34,861 nt of DNA from NCBI GenBank assembly GCA_036675565.1, contig JAKFER010000092.1, positions 1 to 34,861 of the forward strand. The letters run 5' to 3'. Below are positions 7,723-14,912 of the stretch, in pieces. The translations under genes were made by a program, and so were the position numbers. The notes under the pieces are model-generated. The model was not told where the DNA came from and did not search any database. It saw nothing but the letters and a program-made list of their open reading frames with translations. The DNA comes from JACCYQ01 sp036675565 (GTDB taxonomy: Bacteria > Bacteroidota > Bacteroidia > Chitinophagales > Chitinophagaceae). Each line of letters opens with the position of its first letter. The first letter of the stretch is position 1.

Positions 7723-8748
7723 ATGGCATTAACAGCAACCATTTTACAAGACGCTATCGTTGAGGTTGGCTCCGGCAAATTCGGATCCTTCGAGAAACGA
7801 TTAAGCAACTACGGCGCCCTGGAAGCTTTTCAGGATAACGCCCCAAAACTCCTTTTACCCTCAGCGGTGGAGGATATTAAAAAATCAATTGTACAACCTG
7901 TAAAGGCAATTGCGCTGAATAAGTACACTGCGACCGTTATTTCGGCACCAAGCTGCGCCCCAACTGGAGTGCGGCCAACATCCGCTTTTAAAACGCTTAC
8001 ATGGGCTTTCCTTGGTTTTGAAACACAGATTATCCCCTCTCAAAATGAAGGTAACTATGTGAAGATGACCGAAGATTTAGCACACCAATTGCGTATGGGC
8101 TGGAAAGGTATTTTTGCAAGCCTTGACACTACTGCGGTTAGCACTTTAGAAACAAACAAGAATGCAGTAGCGGCAACTTCAAGTATAGCGGATATAACAA
8201 CCAGCGCAGCAGGTTATGATTATACCGGCGACGCTAAAGAGTTTTACCTCAATGCTCCAGGCTTAATGTTGATCAATGATATGGAAGGCCCATATGCTGA
8301 TGTGGCTAATTCCGAATCACTGTCAACGCAATTGAGAATCCAATCTTACGGCGTCAATAACAGTCAGAACCTTGACGGTGTAATGCGCGGGAAAACCGGC
8401 CCTTGGGATCACTACCTTACTAACCGTGTTGCCCCTGGATTAAACAACGAAGTGCATTATATGTTCCCCGAGGGTTCGGTTGGCGTTTATAATTGGGTTG
8501 ATCCTGATAGCCGGGCCGGTCGTATAGCAGGCAATAAATCATGGGACGTTTTCAAAGATCCTATGTTTGGATTTGATTGGTCAATATATAGCGTAAAGGA
8601 TTGCGTTGATGACAGCGCATATATGGCTGGTAATACCAGGGCTTACGGTGAGATAGCACAGATAGGCGCTTGGTTTGCTTTCCTGACTGAGTATAGCTCT
8701 GATACCAGTTCGCCAATCATTAAGGTGACTTTCAATGATCCTATATAA
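7723..8748 (+). CDS. Major capsid protein
   Basis: A 341-residue protein immediately after the scaffold gene and before a strong terminator. The N-terminus (MALTATILQDAIVEVGSGKF) is helical, followed by mixed alpha/beta sequence. Its C-terminal part (RIAGNKSWDVFKDPMFGFDW, then AFLTEYSSD) has the aromatic-rich pattern of HK97-fold coat proteins of Bacteroidota phages. The length fits. The 67-nt leader contains GTGACCGCC and an A-rich ribosome binding region. No separate promoter is visible, so it is read from the portal/scaffold transcript. Confidence 0.8.
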   Translation: MALTATILQDAIVEVGSGKFGSFEKRLSNYGALEAFQDNAPKLLLPSAVEDIKKSIVQPVKAIALNKYTATVISAPSCAPTGVRPTSAFKTLTWAFLGFETQIIPSQNEGNYVKMTEDLAHQLRMGWKGIFASLDTTAVSTLETNKNAVAATSSIADITTSAAGYDYTGDAKEFYLNAPGLMLINDMEGPYADVANSESLSTQLRIQSYGVNNSQNLDGVMRGKTGPWDHYLTNRVAPGLNNEVHYMFPEGSVGVYNWVDPDSRAGRIAGNKSWDVFKDPMFGFDWSIYSVKDCVDDSAYMAGNTRAYGEIAQIGAWFAFLTEYSSDTSSPIIKVTFNDPI

Positions 8749-8777
8749 TTAAGAGGATTTAATGTTTAAATATTGGT

Positions 8778-8812
8778 AAAAAAAGCCCCGGAGATATTTC
8801 GGGGTTTTTTTA
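8778..8812 (+). terminator. Strong rho-independent terminator after the capsid gene
   Basis: An A-run and GCCCCG (to 8790), a 9-nt loop and CGGGG followed by a T-run (8800-8812). The stem is five GC pairs extended by A-T pairs, so it could act in both directions. It separates the head block from the next promoter, which begins at its 3' edge. Confidence 0.9.
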
Positions 8813-8843
8813 TGCTAAATGATTTAGTAATATCTTAAATTTG
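8811..8843 (+). promoter_or_regulatory. Promoter with palindrome, copy c
   Basis: The -7 element TAAATTTG is at 8836-8843; the -33 position holds TATG (8811-8814), one mismatch from TTTG, at 21 bp. The palindrome ATGCTAA-ATGAT-TTAGTAA (8812-8830) fills the spacer as in the copy upstream of 3448. The -7 box ends only 5 nt before the ATG at 8849, so the transcript should begin at or next to the start codon. Confidence 0.7.
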
Positions 8844-8848
8844 ATTTC

Positions 8849-10144
8849 ATGTTCAATCCATCTACCATTCAAACGTGTTTATCTGGCTTGATAGGATTCA
8901 GGCAACATTACAATAATTCATATGACAGATATGATGCCGATATTGTCGCATCCGCAGCGGGATTATACATTGATAGCTCAGCACATTCATTACTTACAAT
9001 TGAAAATATTGCAGCTATAGCGGAGAATTTCAGCAAGACAGATGTGAGTGTTTACAGCGCAGTTACTACTTATGCAATTGGTGATATTGTAAAGGAAGGG
9101 GTTGTTATTTACGAAAGCCTGGTTGCTGCCAATCTTAATAATTTGCCTTCTACAAGTGTAGCGCAGTGGCTACCTACAAATTTACTTTCTGCTTATTTGC
9201 GGCGCCTGGTAAAAGGATCTTCCTTAAATCTTTTCAATAAAGTTTTTGCACAAAAGAAATTGTATGAAGTAGCTAAAACTCTTTTAACTGATACAGCTCT
9301 TTATGATGGCGTTGGTAATCTTGCCCGAAAGATCGCAAAGCTCAGCCGGTTTGTAGGCTTCAGGATCACACCTAATTTTAAAGATACCGTTATTAATGTA
9401 AGCTGGGCGGGGTTTCAGTTTGATACAATCAATCCTGATTTTAAACTGTATGTGTATCATAGTAGCCAGCATGAACCTTTACAGGAAATAGATTTAGTAT
9501 TAACTAAAGCAATTTCTTTTGAGTGGAAAGAATTACAAACTTTACTTTCCCTTAAATACAGTACAAGCGAATACAACACAAAAGGGTATTTCTATATCGG
9601 GTATTATGAAGATGATTTATTAGGTCAAGCGATTTGGAAAGAGCAAAGTTTTTCCGGCGCAGCTTGTGCAAGTTGCAATAACCTCGATTCTTACTTGTGG
9701 CGCCAATGGAATAAATATTTTTCGATTCAATCTATCTACGTTGAAGAGGCTTGGCTTGATGGCGATCGTAATTTATTCGTTGAAGAAAAAGCTATTGAGT
9801 TGGGAAATCAGAATTGGGGAATGAATTTAAAACTACAGGTGCAATGTGACGTTTCCGATGTTATTTGCCGCAGTAAAATGGCTTTTGGTGATGCCCTTGT
9901 TAAACAAGTCGTTCATGATCTATTACGGGATATGGCTTATTCCATGCGTGATAATCCGAAAAAAGAAAAGGTAGCACAGTTGGCACATTATGCATTGGAG
10001 AATAAAGAGAATCACACCAAGGGAGCGATTAAGGAGCTTGAAGATGCTATTAAAAATGTTTCTTTTGATCTCAGTTCAATGAATAACGTTTGCCTTCCTT
10101 GTAATGATGCAGGAAGAGGTGTAACGATTTCGAGTGTATTTTAA
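8849..10144 (+). CDS. Head-tail connector region protein with carbohydrate-binding-like insert
   Basis: A 431-residue protein, first of the block after the capsid terminator. At about residues 68-110 it has the spacing of CBM5/12-type chitin-binding modules: TTYAIGDIVKEGVVIYES, then an Asn-rich turn, P and W (VAQWLP). The rest is mixed; a Cys cluster (CASCNN) lies near residue 275 and a helical region near 380. The C-terminus has CLPCNDAGRG. The position after the coat gene suggests a connector, adaptor or virion surface protein. I recognise no exact family. The start at 8849 fits a nearly leaderless message. Confidence 0.65.
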   Translation: MFNPSTIQTCLSGLIGFRQHYNNSYDRYDADIVASAAGLYIDSSAHSLLTIENIAAIAENFSKTDVSVYSAVTTYAIGDIVKEGVVIYESLVAANLNNLPSTSVAQWLPTNLLSAYLRRLVKGSSLNLFNKVFAQKKLYEVAKTLLTDTALYDGVGNLARKIAKLSRFVGFRITPNFKDTVINVSWAGFQFDTINPDFKLYVYHSSQHEPLQEIDLVLTKAISFEWKELQTLLSLKYSTSEYNTKGYFYIGYYEDDLLGQAIWKEQSFSGAACASCNNLDSYLWRQWNKYFSIQSIYVEEAWLDGDRNLFVEEKAIELGNQNWGMNLKLQVQCDVSDVICRSKMAFGDALVKQVVHDLLRDMAYSMRDNPKKEKVAQLAHYALENKENHTKGAIKELEDAIKNVSFDLSSMNNVCLPCNDAGRGVTISSVF

Positions 10145-10156
10145 AATAGCAATTAT

Positions 10157-10402
10157 ATGTTAGCAGTAGATTTCCCTCAATCAAATTTCACATTTGGCAA
10201 GCCTATCAGTATGACAGATGAAGAGTGCGGAGATTTAAGAGTATTCAGGGGTCCTGATGGCAACGGGACGCCGGTCATTATATCAAAGTGGCAACCTTCA
10301 AAAGAAGACATTGAGGCGATAAACAGAGGTGAAGGTATTTATCTATACATTATCGGAGCAGGGATGCCCCCTGTTAGCATATGCACAGAAAGCCCATGGT
10401 AA
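10157..10402 (+). CDS. Small conserved phage protein of unknown function
   Basis: An 81-residue protein with VIISKWQPSKEDIEAINRGE followed by IYLYIIGAGMPPVSI. This W-QP-x-x-E-D-I-x-A-x-N-x-G pattern, followed by a hydrophobic strand and PP, recurs in small proteins of Bacteroidota phages; its role is not known to me. It lies 12 nt after the preceding gene. Confidence 0.7.
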   Translation: MLAVDFPQSNFTFGKPISMTDEECGDLRVFRGPDGNGTPVIISKWQPSKEDIEAINRGEGIYLYIIGAGMPPVSICTESPW

Positions 10403-10437
10403 GAATCTGCAAATTGATAAACTTAAATCATAAACAG

Positions 10438-10869
10438 ATGCGAATGTTTTTATTTTTTGGCAGAAAAGCAAGATATCCCGGTCTCAGTTATTGGGAAAAC
10501 TTCTTTGGCGGTCATTTGAATATCGGTAAGAGGATAACAATATTTGGAGAGAATGCAATGCACTGGGCTATTGAAATTCGTACAAAAAAGTACGGAGTAA
10601 TTGTATTCACTTTGCCGATAAGGACTTTTGGCAAGTACTACGGTTGCCACATTTATTGCTCACCAAATGGCACTCCTTGGGCATCTACTTATTATAAATC
10701 TTTATGGAAAGAAAATAATAGATCAGAAGAGCTAAGGGCAAAAATAAGAAAGTTGAATTTTGGCCACAACTTCAATACTGATACCCACAGTAAGAAGCTC
10801 AGAGCTTTAAATGAAAAGTTTGATTGGTTTAAAATAAGTGAATACGATATAATGAAATGGGCTGTATGA
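10438..10869 (+). CDS. Conserved phage protein of unknown function
   Basis: The chosen start is the ATG at 10438 (MRMFLFFGRKARYPGLSYW); an upstream ATG at 10381 overlaps the previous gene and adds 19 unconvincing residues. The 143-residue product is aromatic- and basic-rich, with NAMHWAIEIRTKKYGVIVF, PIRTFGKYYG and SPNGTPWAST. The HWAIEIRTK and SPN-TPWA segments resemble a protein widespread in Bacteroidota phages, of unknown role. It looks unlike a virion protein and may be an accessory gene carried inside the structural block. Its stop overlaps the next start (ATGA). Confidence 0.7.
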   Translation: MRMFLFFGRKARYPGLSYWENFFGGHLNIGKRITIFGENAMHWAIEIRTKKYGVIVFTLPIRTFGKYYGCHIYCSPNGTPWASTYYKSLWKENNRSEELRAKIRKLNFGHNFNTDTHSKKLRALNEKFDWFKISEYDIMKWAV

Positions 10870-11162
10870 ATAAAGTCACTCCGCAAATAAAAAAGGAACT
10901 ACAGTTGATTTCAACGAGGCTACCAACCGTCCTGAATGAAACGCAGGAATACCATTATTTAACCGGCCGGGAGTTGAAAGAAATGGATATCGAAAATGAT
11001 GATCAGGGAAATATGCTGGTTAATGATCTTAAATATAAATGGAAATTCCCTGTTCAGTTAGCAAGCAATCATTACCGGGCATTGCGGAAAGCATTTGAAA
11101 AAGGCGGTGAAACGGAAGTGATAGCTTATATCAGAAAAGTAAAAGCGATGCAAGTAGCATGA
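10866..11162 (+). CDS. Small phage protein of unknown function (neck/connector region)
   Basis: The ATG at 10866 overlaps the previous stop by 4 nt and is preferred over the ATG at 10857. The 98-residue product is helical and charged. Its features are KKELQLISTRLPTVLNETQE, HYLTGREL and ASNHYRALRKAFEKGGE. Its stop overlaps the start at 11159 by 4 nt, so it belongs to the coupled chain of connector and tail completion genes. Confidence 0.7.
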   Translation: MNKVTPQIKKELQLISTRLPTVLNETQEYHYLTGRELKEMDIENDDQGNMLVNDLKYKWKFPVQLASNHYRALRKAFEKGGETEVIAYIRKVKAMQVA

Positions 11163-11569
11163 AAGAACTACAAACAATATTCTCTGCTCCTCTGAAAGTT
11201 CCTGATATGGAAAAGATTATTGCCTCATCGTTAGAAAAGCACGAACAGCAAATAATTGACTATAACCTTCAGCAGCTTGATCGTGGCTTGGATGCCAAAG
11301 GTAAGAGCTTGGGTAAGTATGCAAACTTTAAATATAAGAACAGGTATCAGCCGGTTGACTTGAAATTAACAGGTGAATATCGTAGGAAGAAAACGCTTAC
11401 TCCCGGAAAAAAGAAAGCTGAAATGTTTTCACAAGATGAGAAGGCGCCGATGCTGGAAAAGAGGTACGGAAAAGATATTGAAGGGTTGAATAGCCAGAAC
11501 CTGGACAATACCAGTGAACTTATTAAACCGCACATGCAAAGATTGTTTTTATTATCCCTTGTAAAATGA
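11159..11569 (+). CDS. Putative tail completion / virion morphogenesis protein
   Basis: A 136-residue protein. The pattern LDRGLDAKGKSLGKYANFKY followed by VDLKLTGEYRRKKTL resembles the head-tail joining or morphogenesis family. In that family a G-D-x-x-G-x-x-L/I-G-Y turn is followed by a DL-x-x-TG-x-[FY] strand. The N-terminus is helical (PDMEKIIASSLEKHEQQI). Context fits: the gene lies between connector genes and the tail terminator candidate, overlapping both neighbours by 4 nt. Confidence 0.65.
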   Translation: MKELQTIFSAPLKVPDMEKIIASSLEKHEQQIIDYNLQQLDRGLDAKGKSLGKYANFKYKNRYQPVDLKLTGEYRRKKTLTPGKKKAEMFSQDEKAPMLEKRYGKDIEGLNSQNLDNTSELIKPHMQRLFLLSLVK

Positions 11570-11760
11570 TGATCATAGACAATAAATACGAACTCGGTGA
11601 GATCGTTTATCTGAAAACAGATGTCGATCAGGTGCCCAGAATTGTTACTGCTGTGGTAGCCTGCCCAGATGATAGTATTTTATACGAGCTTGCTTGCGGC
11701 ACAACATGCAGCAAGCATTATGATTTTGAAATAACCTATGAAAAACTGGTTAACGTATGA
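11566..11760 (+). CDS. Small conserved phage protein of unknown function
   Basis: A 64-residue protein with the segment KYELGEIVYLKTDVDQVPRI followed by an HYDFEITYEKLV end. It looks like a small beta barrel of a type repeatedly seen between tail completion genes in Bacteroidota phages. It overlaps both neighbours by 4 nt (ATGA at 11566 and 11757). Function unknown. Confidence 0.75.
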   Translation: MMIIDNKYELGEIVYLKTDVDQVPRIVTAVVACPDDSILYELACGTTCSKHYDFEITYEKLVNV

Positions 11761-12326
11761 GCTATAACAACCCGACCATACCAACTATACCCGCTGCTTC
11801 TGGTTTTGATGCCGTGACAGAAAGCATCCGAATAGCATTGTCTGCGCTTACCTGGCTGGAAAAATCTTTTGGCCGGGCTTGGGAACATAAAGAGATTGAC
11901 ATTGAAGGAAAGGTTAAGAAGGTTCCTAAAGTTTATACAGCTGCCGGTGAATATCTTAACGTTCTACCGAATGATTTTTTGCAAGCTCAGTCTTTCATTC
12001 GGGCCGATGGACCTGAAGAATGGGAACAATTCAACCGGTTTGAAGGAAGTATGAAAAGCCGGAAATTGGACGTTATTTTTTGGGTGAATCTGAAAGAAAT
12101 AAACCCGGCCAAAGATTACATTTTCATTGATGAATTAAAAACAGAGGTTGAAGGGATATTGTCAATCCATCCGGCTGTAGCATCTATGAACGAATATTAT
12201 GACGAGAGGATTGAAGATGTATTTGAGGGCTATAGTATTGAAGATGTAGCAACGCAATATCTTATGTGGCCGTATGCAGGTATGCGATTTAATCTTACTG
12301 TAAATTACCCAGAAGTATGTATATGA
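11757..12326 (+). CDS. Putative tail terminator / neck protein
   Basis: A 189-residue protein with an N-terminal helix (FDAVTESIRIALSALTWLEK), a beta-rich middle (KLDVIFWVNLKEI) and a helix DELKTEVEGILSIHPAV, ending MRFNLTVNYPEVCI. An N-terminal helix, antiparallel strands and a late helix is the layout of tail terminator proteins, and the gene lies where one is expected. This is inferred from length, layout and synteny; no diagnostic motif is present. It is coupled at both ends by ATGA overlaps. Confidence 0.55.
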   Translation: MSYNNPTIPTIPAASGFDAVTESIRIALSALTWLEKSFGRAWEHKEIDIEGKVKKVPKVYTAAGEYLNVLPNDFLQAQSFIRADGPEEWEQFNRFEGSMKSRKLDVIFWVNLKEINPAKDYIFIDELKTEVEGILSIHPAVASMNEYYDERIEDVFEGYSIEDVATQYLMWPYAGMRFNLTVNYPEVCI

Positions 12327-12607
12327 TATTAGAAACGATCATTGTAGTTGCCCTGCTAAATACAACTATTTTAGTTTGCTTAAAAAAATGGGGTTGGCTT
12401 GAAAGTTATTCCATCGACAGAAGTCCATGGATGCCCCGGGCCGACTGCTACCTTTGCCTTGGCTTCTGGCTTGCAGTAGTTGAAATTATTGGCATAGTAA
12501 TTCTCTATGGCCCCGTTTTTATTATCGTGCCCTTTTGCTCCTGCGCTCTTACAAATTATCTTACTAACATAGCCATAATTCATGATTACAATTCAGGCCG
12601 GAAATAA
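12323..12607 (+). CDS. Small membrane protein with CxxC motif
   Basis: The start at 12323 (MILETIIVVALLNTTILVCL) overlaps the previous stop by 4 nt and is preferred over 12317. The product is 94 residues with an N-terminal membrane helix, then RADCYLCLGFW and a second hydrophobic region (VVEIIGIVILYGPVFIIVPF) continuing into a third. The C-x2-C-x2-FW motif before a membrane helix resembles DUF1360-type proteins. Its 3' end overlaps the tail chaperone gene by 26 nt. A membrane protein inside the tail block is unusual; function unknown. Confidence 0.7.
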   Translation: MILETIIVVALLNTTILVCLKKWGWLESYSIDRSPWMPRADCYLCLGFWLAVVEIIGIVILYGPVFIIVPFCSCALTNYLTNIAIIHDYNSGRK

Positions 12608-13058
12608 AACATTTGAACTTTTTGGGAGTATAAAAGAACTACCTATTATTCGCCATAAAAGGATGCAGCATTTTCTTTTGCAGGAAAGCGGTATTGGTGC
12701 CACTGTAGCCGATTTTGATAATCATTTAAGCAAAACAGTAAGTTTATTGCAATCTCAAAACTACGATGAAGCGACAAACGAATTAACCAATCTTCGCTAT
12801 TCATTCTTTTCTACACTGTCAGAACTCGATTTCAGGTCGATGGCTTTCGCCTGCTTCATAAATAAGATAGATGATCAACCCTGTGACGATATAAGCTCTG
12901 AAGGCCTGGCAAATACTGTGAAGGTGATGAGTGACACAAGCCTTACTGTTGAAGAGTTAGAATCTCATTGGGAAGTTGTAAAAAAAAAGTTGATACCGAA
13001 CTCAGAACCTATTTCCCCGGATGGTTCGGAGATGACATTGAGCACATTGACAACCTGA
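12582..13058 (+). CDS. Tail assembly chaperone, short (G-like) product
   Basis: A 158-residue soluble, mostly helical protein three genes upstream of the tape measure gene. It functions like lambda gpG: coating the tape measure protein while the tail tube polymerises. The sequence contains FLLQESGIGATVADFDNHLS and ATNELTNLRYSFFSTLSEL. Near its 3' end (12983-12989) is the slippery heptamer A AAA AAG in the correct frame. A fraction of ribosomes should shift -1 and make a longer 256-residue product with the next open frame. The start ATG lies within the preceding membrane gene. Confidence 0.75.
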   Translation: MITIQAGNKTFELFGSIKELPIIRHKRMQHFLLQESGIGATVADFDNHLSKTVSLLQSQNYDEATNELTNLRYSFFSTLSELDFRSMAFACFINKIDDQPCDDISSEGLANTVKVMSDTSLTVEELESHWEVVKKKLIPNSEPISPDGSEMTLSTLTT

Positions 13059-13351
13059 GACAGTATTATTTATTGAGGGCTGAACTCGAAGTTGAGCACA
13101 ATGATAAACAGGCGGCATTATTAAAATCAATCTGTGAATATTTTATAAAGAAAAACCTTCCCCTTTGCTTTAATCCTTATGATGAAAATTCGGTCCTGAT
13201 CAATGGAGAAAAAGAGTTTGAAGAAATATGTAATAGCATGGAAGATAGCGGCGTGAGATCAATAAAGGAAGGAACTGTTTTTGAGTTTTACTCAAAAGTT
13301 CAATATCTGGAAAAGAAGGTGAAGAGAATGAAAGAGGCGGCAAAGCAATAA
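12968..13351 (+). CDS. Tail assembly chaperone frameshift extension (T-like)
   Basis: This frame has no ATG near its beginning; the first possible start is TTG at 12968 inside the upstream gene. It is best read as the -1 frameshift extension of the 12582 gene. After AAG at 12987-12989 the ribosome continues at 12989 with VDTELRTYFPGWFGDDIEHI, adding 120 residues (256 in total). The domain is helical and ends QYLEKKVKRMKEAAKQ, a likely coiled coil. This arrangement matches gpG/gpGT of lambda-like tails. Confidence 0.75.
   Translation: MGSCKKKVDTELRTYFPGWFGDDIEHIDNLRQYYLLRAELEVEHNDKQAALLKSICEYFIKKNLPLCFNPYDENSVLINGEKEFEEICNSMEDSGVRSIKEGTVFEFYSKVQYLEKKVKRMKEAAKQ
12983..13029 (+). other. Programmed -1 ribosomal frameshift signal
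   Basis: Heptamer A AAA AAG (12983-12989), in frame with the upstream gene, is among the most efficient bacterial slippery sequences. Six nt later CCGAAC (12996-13001) can pair with GTTCGG (13024-13029); an alternative stem uses GAACC (13005-13009) and GGTTC (13023-13027). Spacer and stem fit a stimulatory structure. The 22-nt loop leaves room for a pseudoknot. Confidence 0.7.
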
Positions 13352-13352
13352 A

Positions 13353-13371
13353 TTGCTAAATTTGTTAGCAA
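13353..13371. promoter_or_regulatory. Palindromic operator-like site, copy d (perfect)
   Basis: TTGCTAA-ATTTG-TTAGCAA, a perfect 7-bp inverted repeat with a 5-nt centre, starting 1 nt after the frameshift extension stop and ending 9 nt before the ATG at 13381. A TAAATTTG (13357-13364) lies inside it but has no TTTG 20 bp upstream. In RNA the same sequence would form a 7-bp hairpin just before the start codon. Confidence 0.65.
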
Positions 13372-13380
13372 ACTCACTCT

Positions 13381-14211
13381 ATGCTGGTAAATACTGAAAA
13401 CTTTCTTCGCTGGGACGATGGCGCCGCCGCTGCTTCAATTGAATCAGATATAGCAACCGGATATCATCGTGACCCGTCCCGGTGCGATTATAAGCCTCTG
13501 TTTGCCGCCGCTGAAGCAATGCGGTTTTATATTAATACTCCTGAAGGATTGGCTTGGATTGATGATCCCAATACTCACCTTTTAGCATTAGTGAATGAAC
13601 AGGGGGCGGTTATAGATACTGATATCGCTACTTTACAGGTTCACACATTTGCCACATTAACAGGAACGGCAAAGACATTCTATGCTGAAGTTATTATTGA
13701 TGGAACGGTGCCGGCCGGGACTTATTACTATCAGATCAGAACAGCGGCCGCAGTAGTAAAACTTACCAGCAATAAGTTTACCGTTGTACCTGCTGGCAAT
13801 GGTCACCTGGTTTATTCCACACTCTGCAAATTCCGGCATGACCGGTATTTCTACGGAATAAATTATCAGGATCTTCTTACTTTTTATCAGCAATTCAGGC
13901 TACATTTTAATCAGATTGACCGCCAATTTGAAGGAGAGAAAGAGATCTATAAAGAGGTCACAACGGGCAAGGAGCGGACGTATAATAATTTTATGAGCCG
14001 GATTAAGAAGGTTGAGGCATATTATTTCGATAAAGACGCCCATGATGCAGCCGCCGTTATGTTTGATCACGATGAAATTTATATGAACCTGAAGCGATAC
14101 CGGGCGAAAGGAACGTATAAGATTGATACGGCTGATCTCAGTAAGATTTCCAAGGCTGAGATAGACCTATATGATGAAGAGTTTGCCAGCGCAAACCGTT
14201 GCAATACCTGA
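13381..14211 (+). CDS. Tail structural protein with beta-sandwich domain
   Basis: A 276-residue protein. The N-terminal 40 residues are Ala/Asp-rich. Residues about 60-140 have alternating beta strands (FYAEVIIDGTVPAGTYYYQI, LTSNKFTVVPAG) like an Ig-type or carbohydrate-binding sandwich. The remainder is aromatic and helical (GINYQDLLTFYQQFRLHF), followed by EGEKEIYKEVTTGKERTYNN and YYFDKDAHDAAAVMFDHDE. That last stretch looks familiar from structural proteins of Bacteroidota siphophages. It lies between the chaperone and the tape measure gene, so it is likely a tail protein, possibly the tube or a tube decoration. Confidence 0.6.
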   Translation: MLVNTENFLRWDDGAAAASIESDIATGYHRDPSRCDYKPLFAAAEAMRFYINTPEGLAWIDDPNTHLLALVNEQGAVIDTDIATLQVHTFATLTGTAKTFYAEVIIDGTVPAGTYYYQIRTAAAVVKLTSNKFTVVPAGNGHLVYSTLCKFRHDRYFYGINYQDLLTFYQQFRLHFNQIDRQFEGEKEIYKEVTTGKERTYNNFMSRIKKVEAYYFDKDAHDAAAVMFDHDEIYMNLKRYRAKGTYKIDTADLSKISKAEIDLYDEEFASANRCNT

Positions 14212-14232
14212 GTTATTTTATTACCTTTAATC

Positions 14233-14502
14233 ATGTTTTTGGCTACGATACTATTAATTATAATGGTGATTTGCGCAGGCAAGTTGGTAGCGTCATGCAT
14301 AGCGTTGTTTAAAAAGCCTGATCCATATTGGAACGGCCCGGCGCTTACCAGGTTCGAAAAGAAAAAAGCCAAAGAAGGTATTTTTAGTGTGATAGAAACC
14401 CATCCGGACGGCGTTTTTGCAAAGAACAATCCCGAATATGTTGAAGAGTATTTAAACAGTATTGAACTCGACTTGCCGGCAGGAATAACTACAGCAAAAT
14501 GA
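14233..14502 (+). CDS. Small protein with N-terminal membrane anchor
   Basis: An 89-residue protein with one N-terminal hydrophobic segment (MFLATILLIIMVICAGKLV). A cytoplasmic or periplasmic charged part follows (RFEKKKAKEGIFSVIETHPD, EYVEEYLNSIEL). The hydrophobic stretch lacks a clear cleavage site, so it is probably an anchor. ATGA at 14499 couples it to the next gene. Function unknown. Confidence 0.65.
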   Translation: MFLATILLIIMVICAGKLVASCIALFKKPDPYWNGPALTRFEKKKAKEGIFSVIETHPDGVFAKNNPEYVEEYLNSIELDLPAGITTAK

Positions 14503-14912
14503 TCACCGAAGGAATAAATAAAGCCTCTGCATCTATTATTTCCGCTATGAAATTAGCGGCAAATGGCGACCCAAAAAAGGAAAAGCAAATCGCTTTAATG
14601 GAAAACACTTTGGCGTTTACCCGGGAACTTACCGAAGTCGCAATATTAACCACAAGTGGAAGAAAGCGAATCCTTCGACCAATCAACAGAACGCCAAAAA
14701 GGAGAATGCAGAGAAAGCAAAAGATATTCAGAAAAATAATGAATATCAAAAGCCTGGAAATGCAGCGGCACATGATTTTATCAACTCCCATACCAAAATA
14801 CCAAAAAGGCGGTAATTCTTATAGCAGCATAGTTGGCGAAGCGCCGGGTCCAGAATTGGTAATGCTTAAAAACGGCCATCTGCAAGCCGTAAAGCCAATT
14901 TCTGCTAAATAG
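14499..14912 (+). CDS. Tail protein with tape-measure-like C-terminal module; possible recoding
   Basis: A 137-residue frame-0 product. The N-terminal 50 residues are helical (GINKASASIISAMKLAANGD). Residues about 50-90 are strikingly Arg/Lys-rich (GRKRILRPINRTPKRRMQRK). The end, ILSTPIPKYQKGG ... GPELVMLKNGHLQAV, closely parallels residues about 996-1036 of the tape measure protein (ILSRPLPKYKKG ... GPELIIDKHGRLKEV). An A AAA AAG heptamer at 14573-14579 is in the correct phase, and the -1 frame is open from 14522 to 14812. A -1 shift would give a 105-residue product. The basic middle segment looks off-frame, so either dual coding or ancient compensating indels are possible. Confidence 0.6.
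   Translation: MITEGINKASASIISAMKLAANGDPKKEKQIALMENTLAFTRELTEVAILTTSGRKRILRPINRTPKRRMQRKQKIFRKIMNIKSLEMQRHMILSTPIPKYQKGGNSYSSIVGEAPGPELVMLKNGHLQAVKPISAK

Noticed and set aside
12356..12386. TGCTAA ... TTAGTTT in the small membrane gene
   Set aside because: The spacer is 11 nt rather than 5 and the right arm is imperfect; probably chance.
12968..12988. Independent TTG start for the second tail chaperone ORF
   Set aside because: No ATG nearby, and a slippery heptamer in the right frame with a downstream stem makes frameshifting a better explanation.
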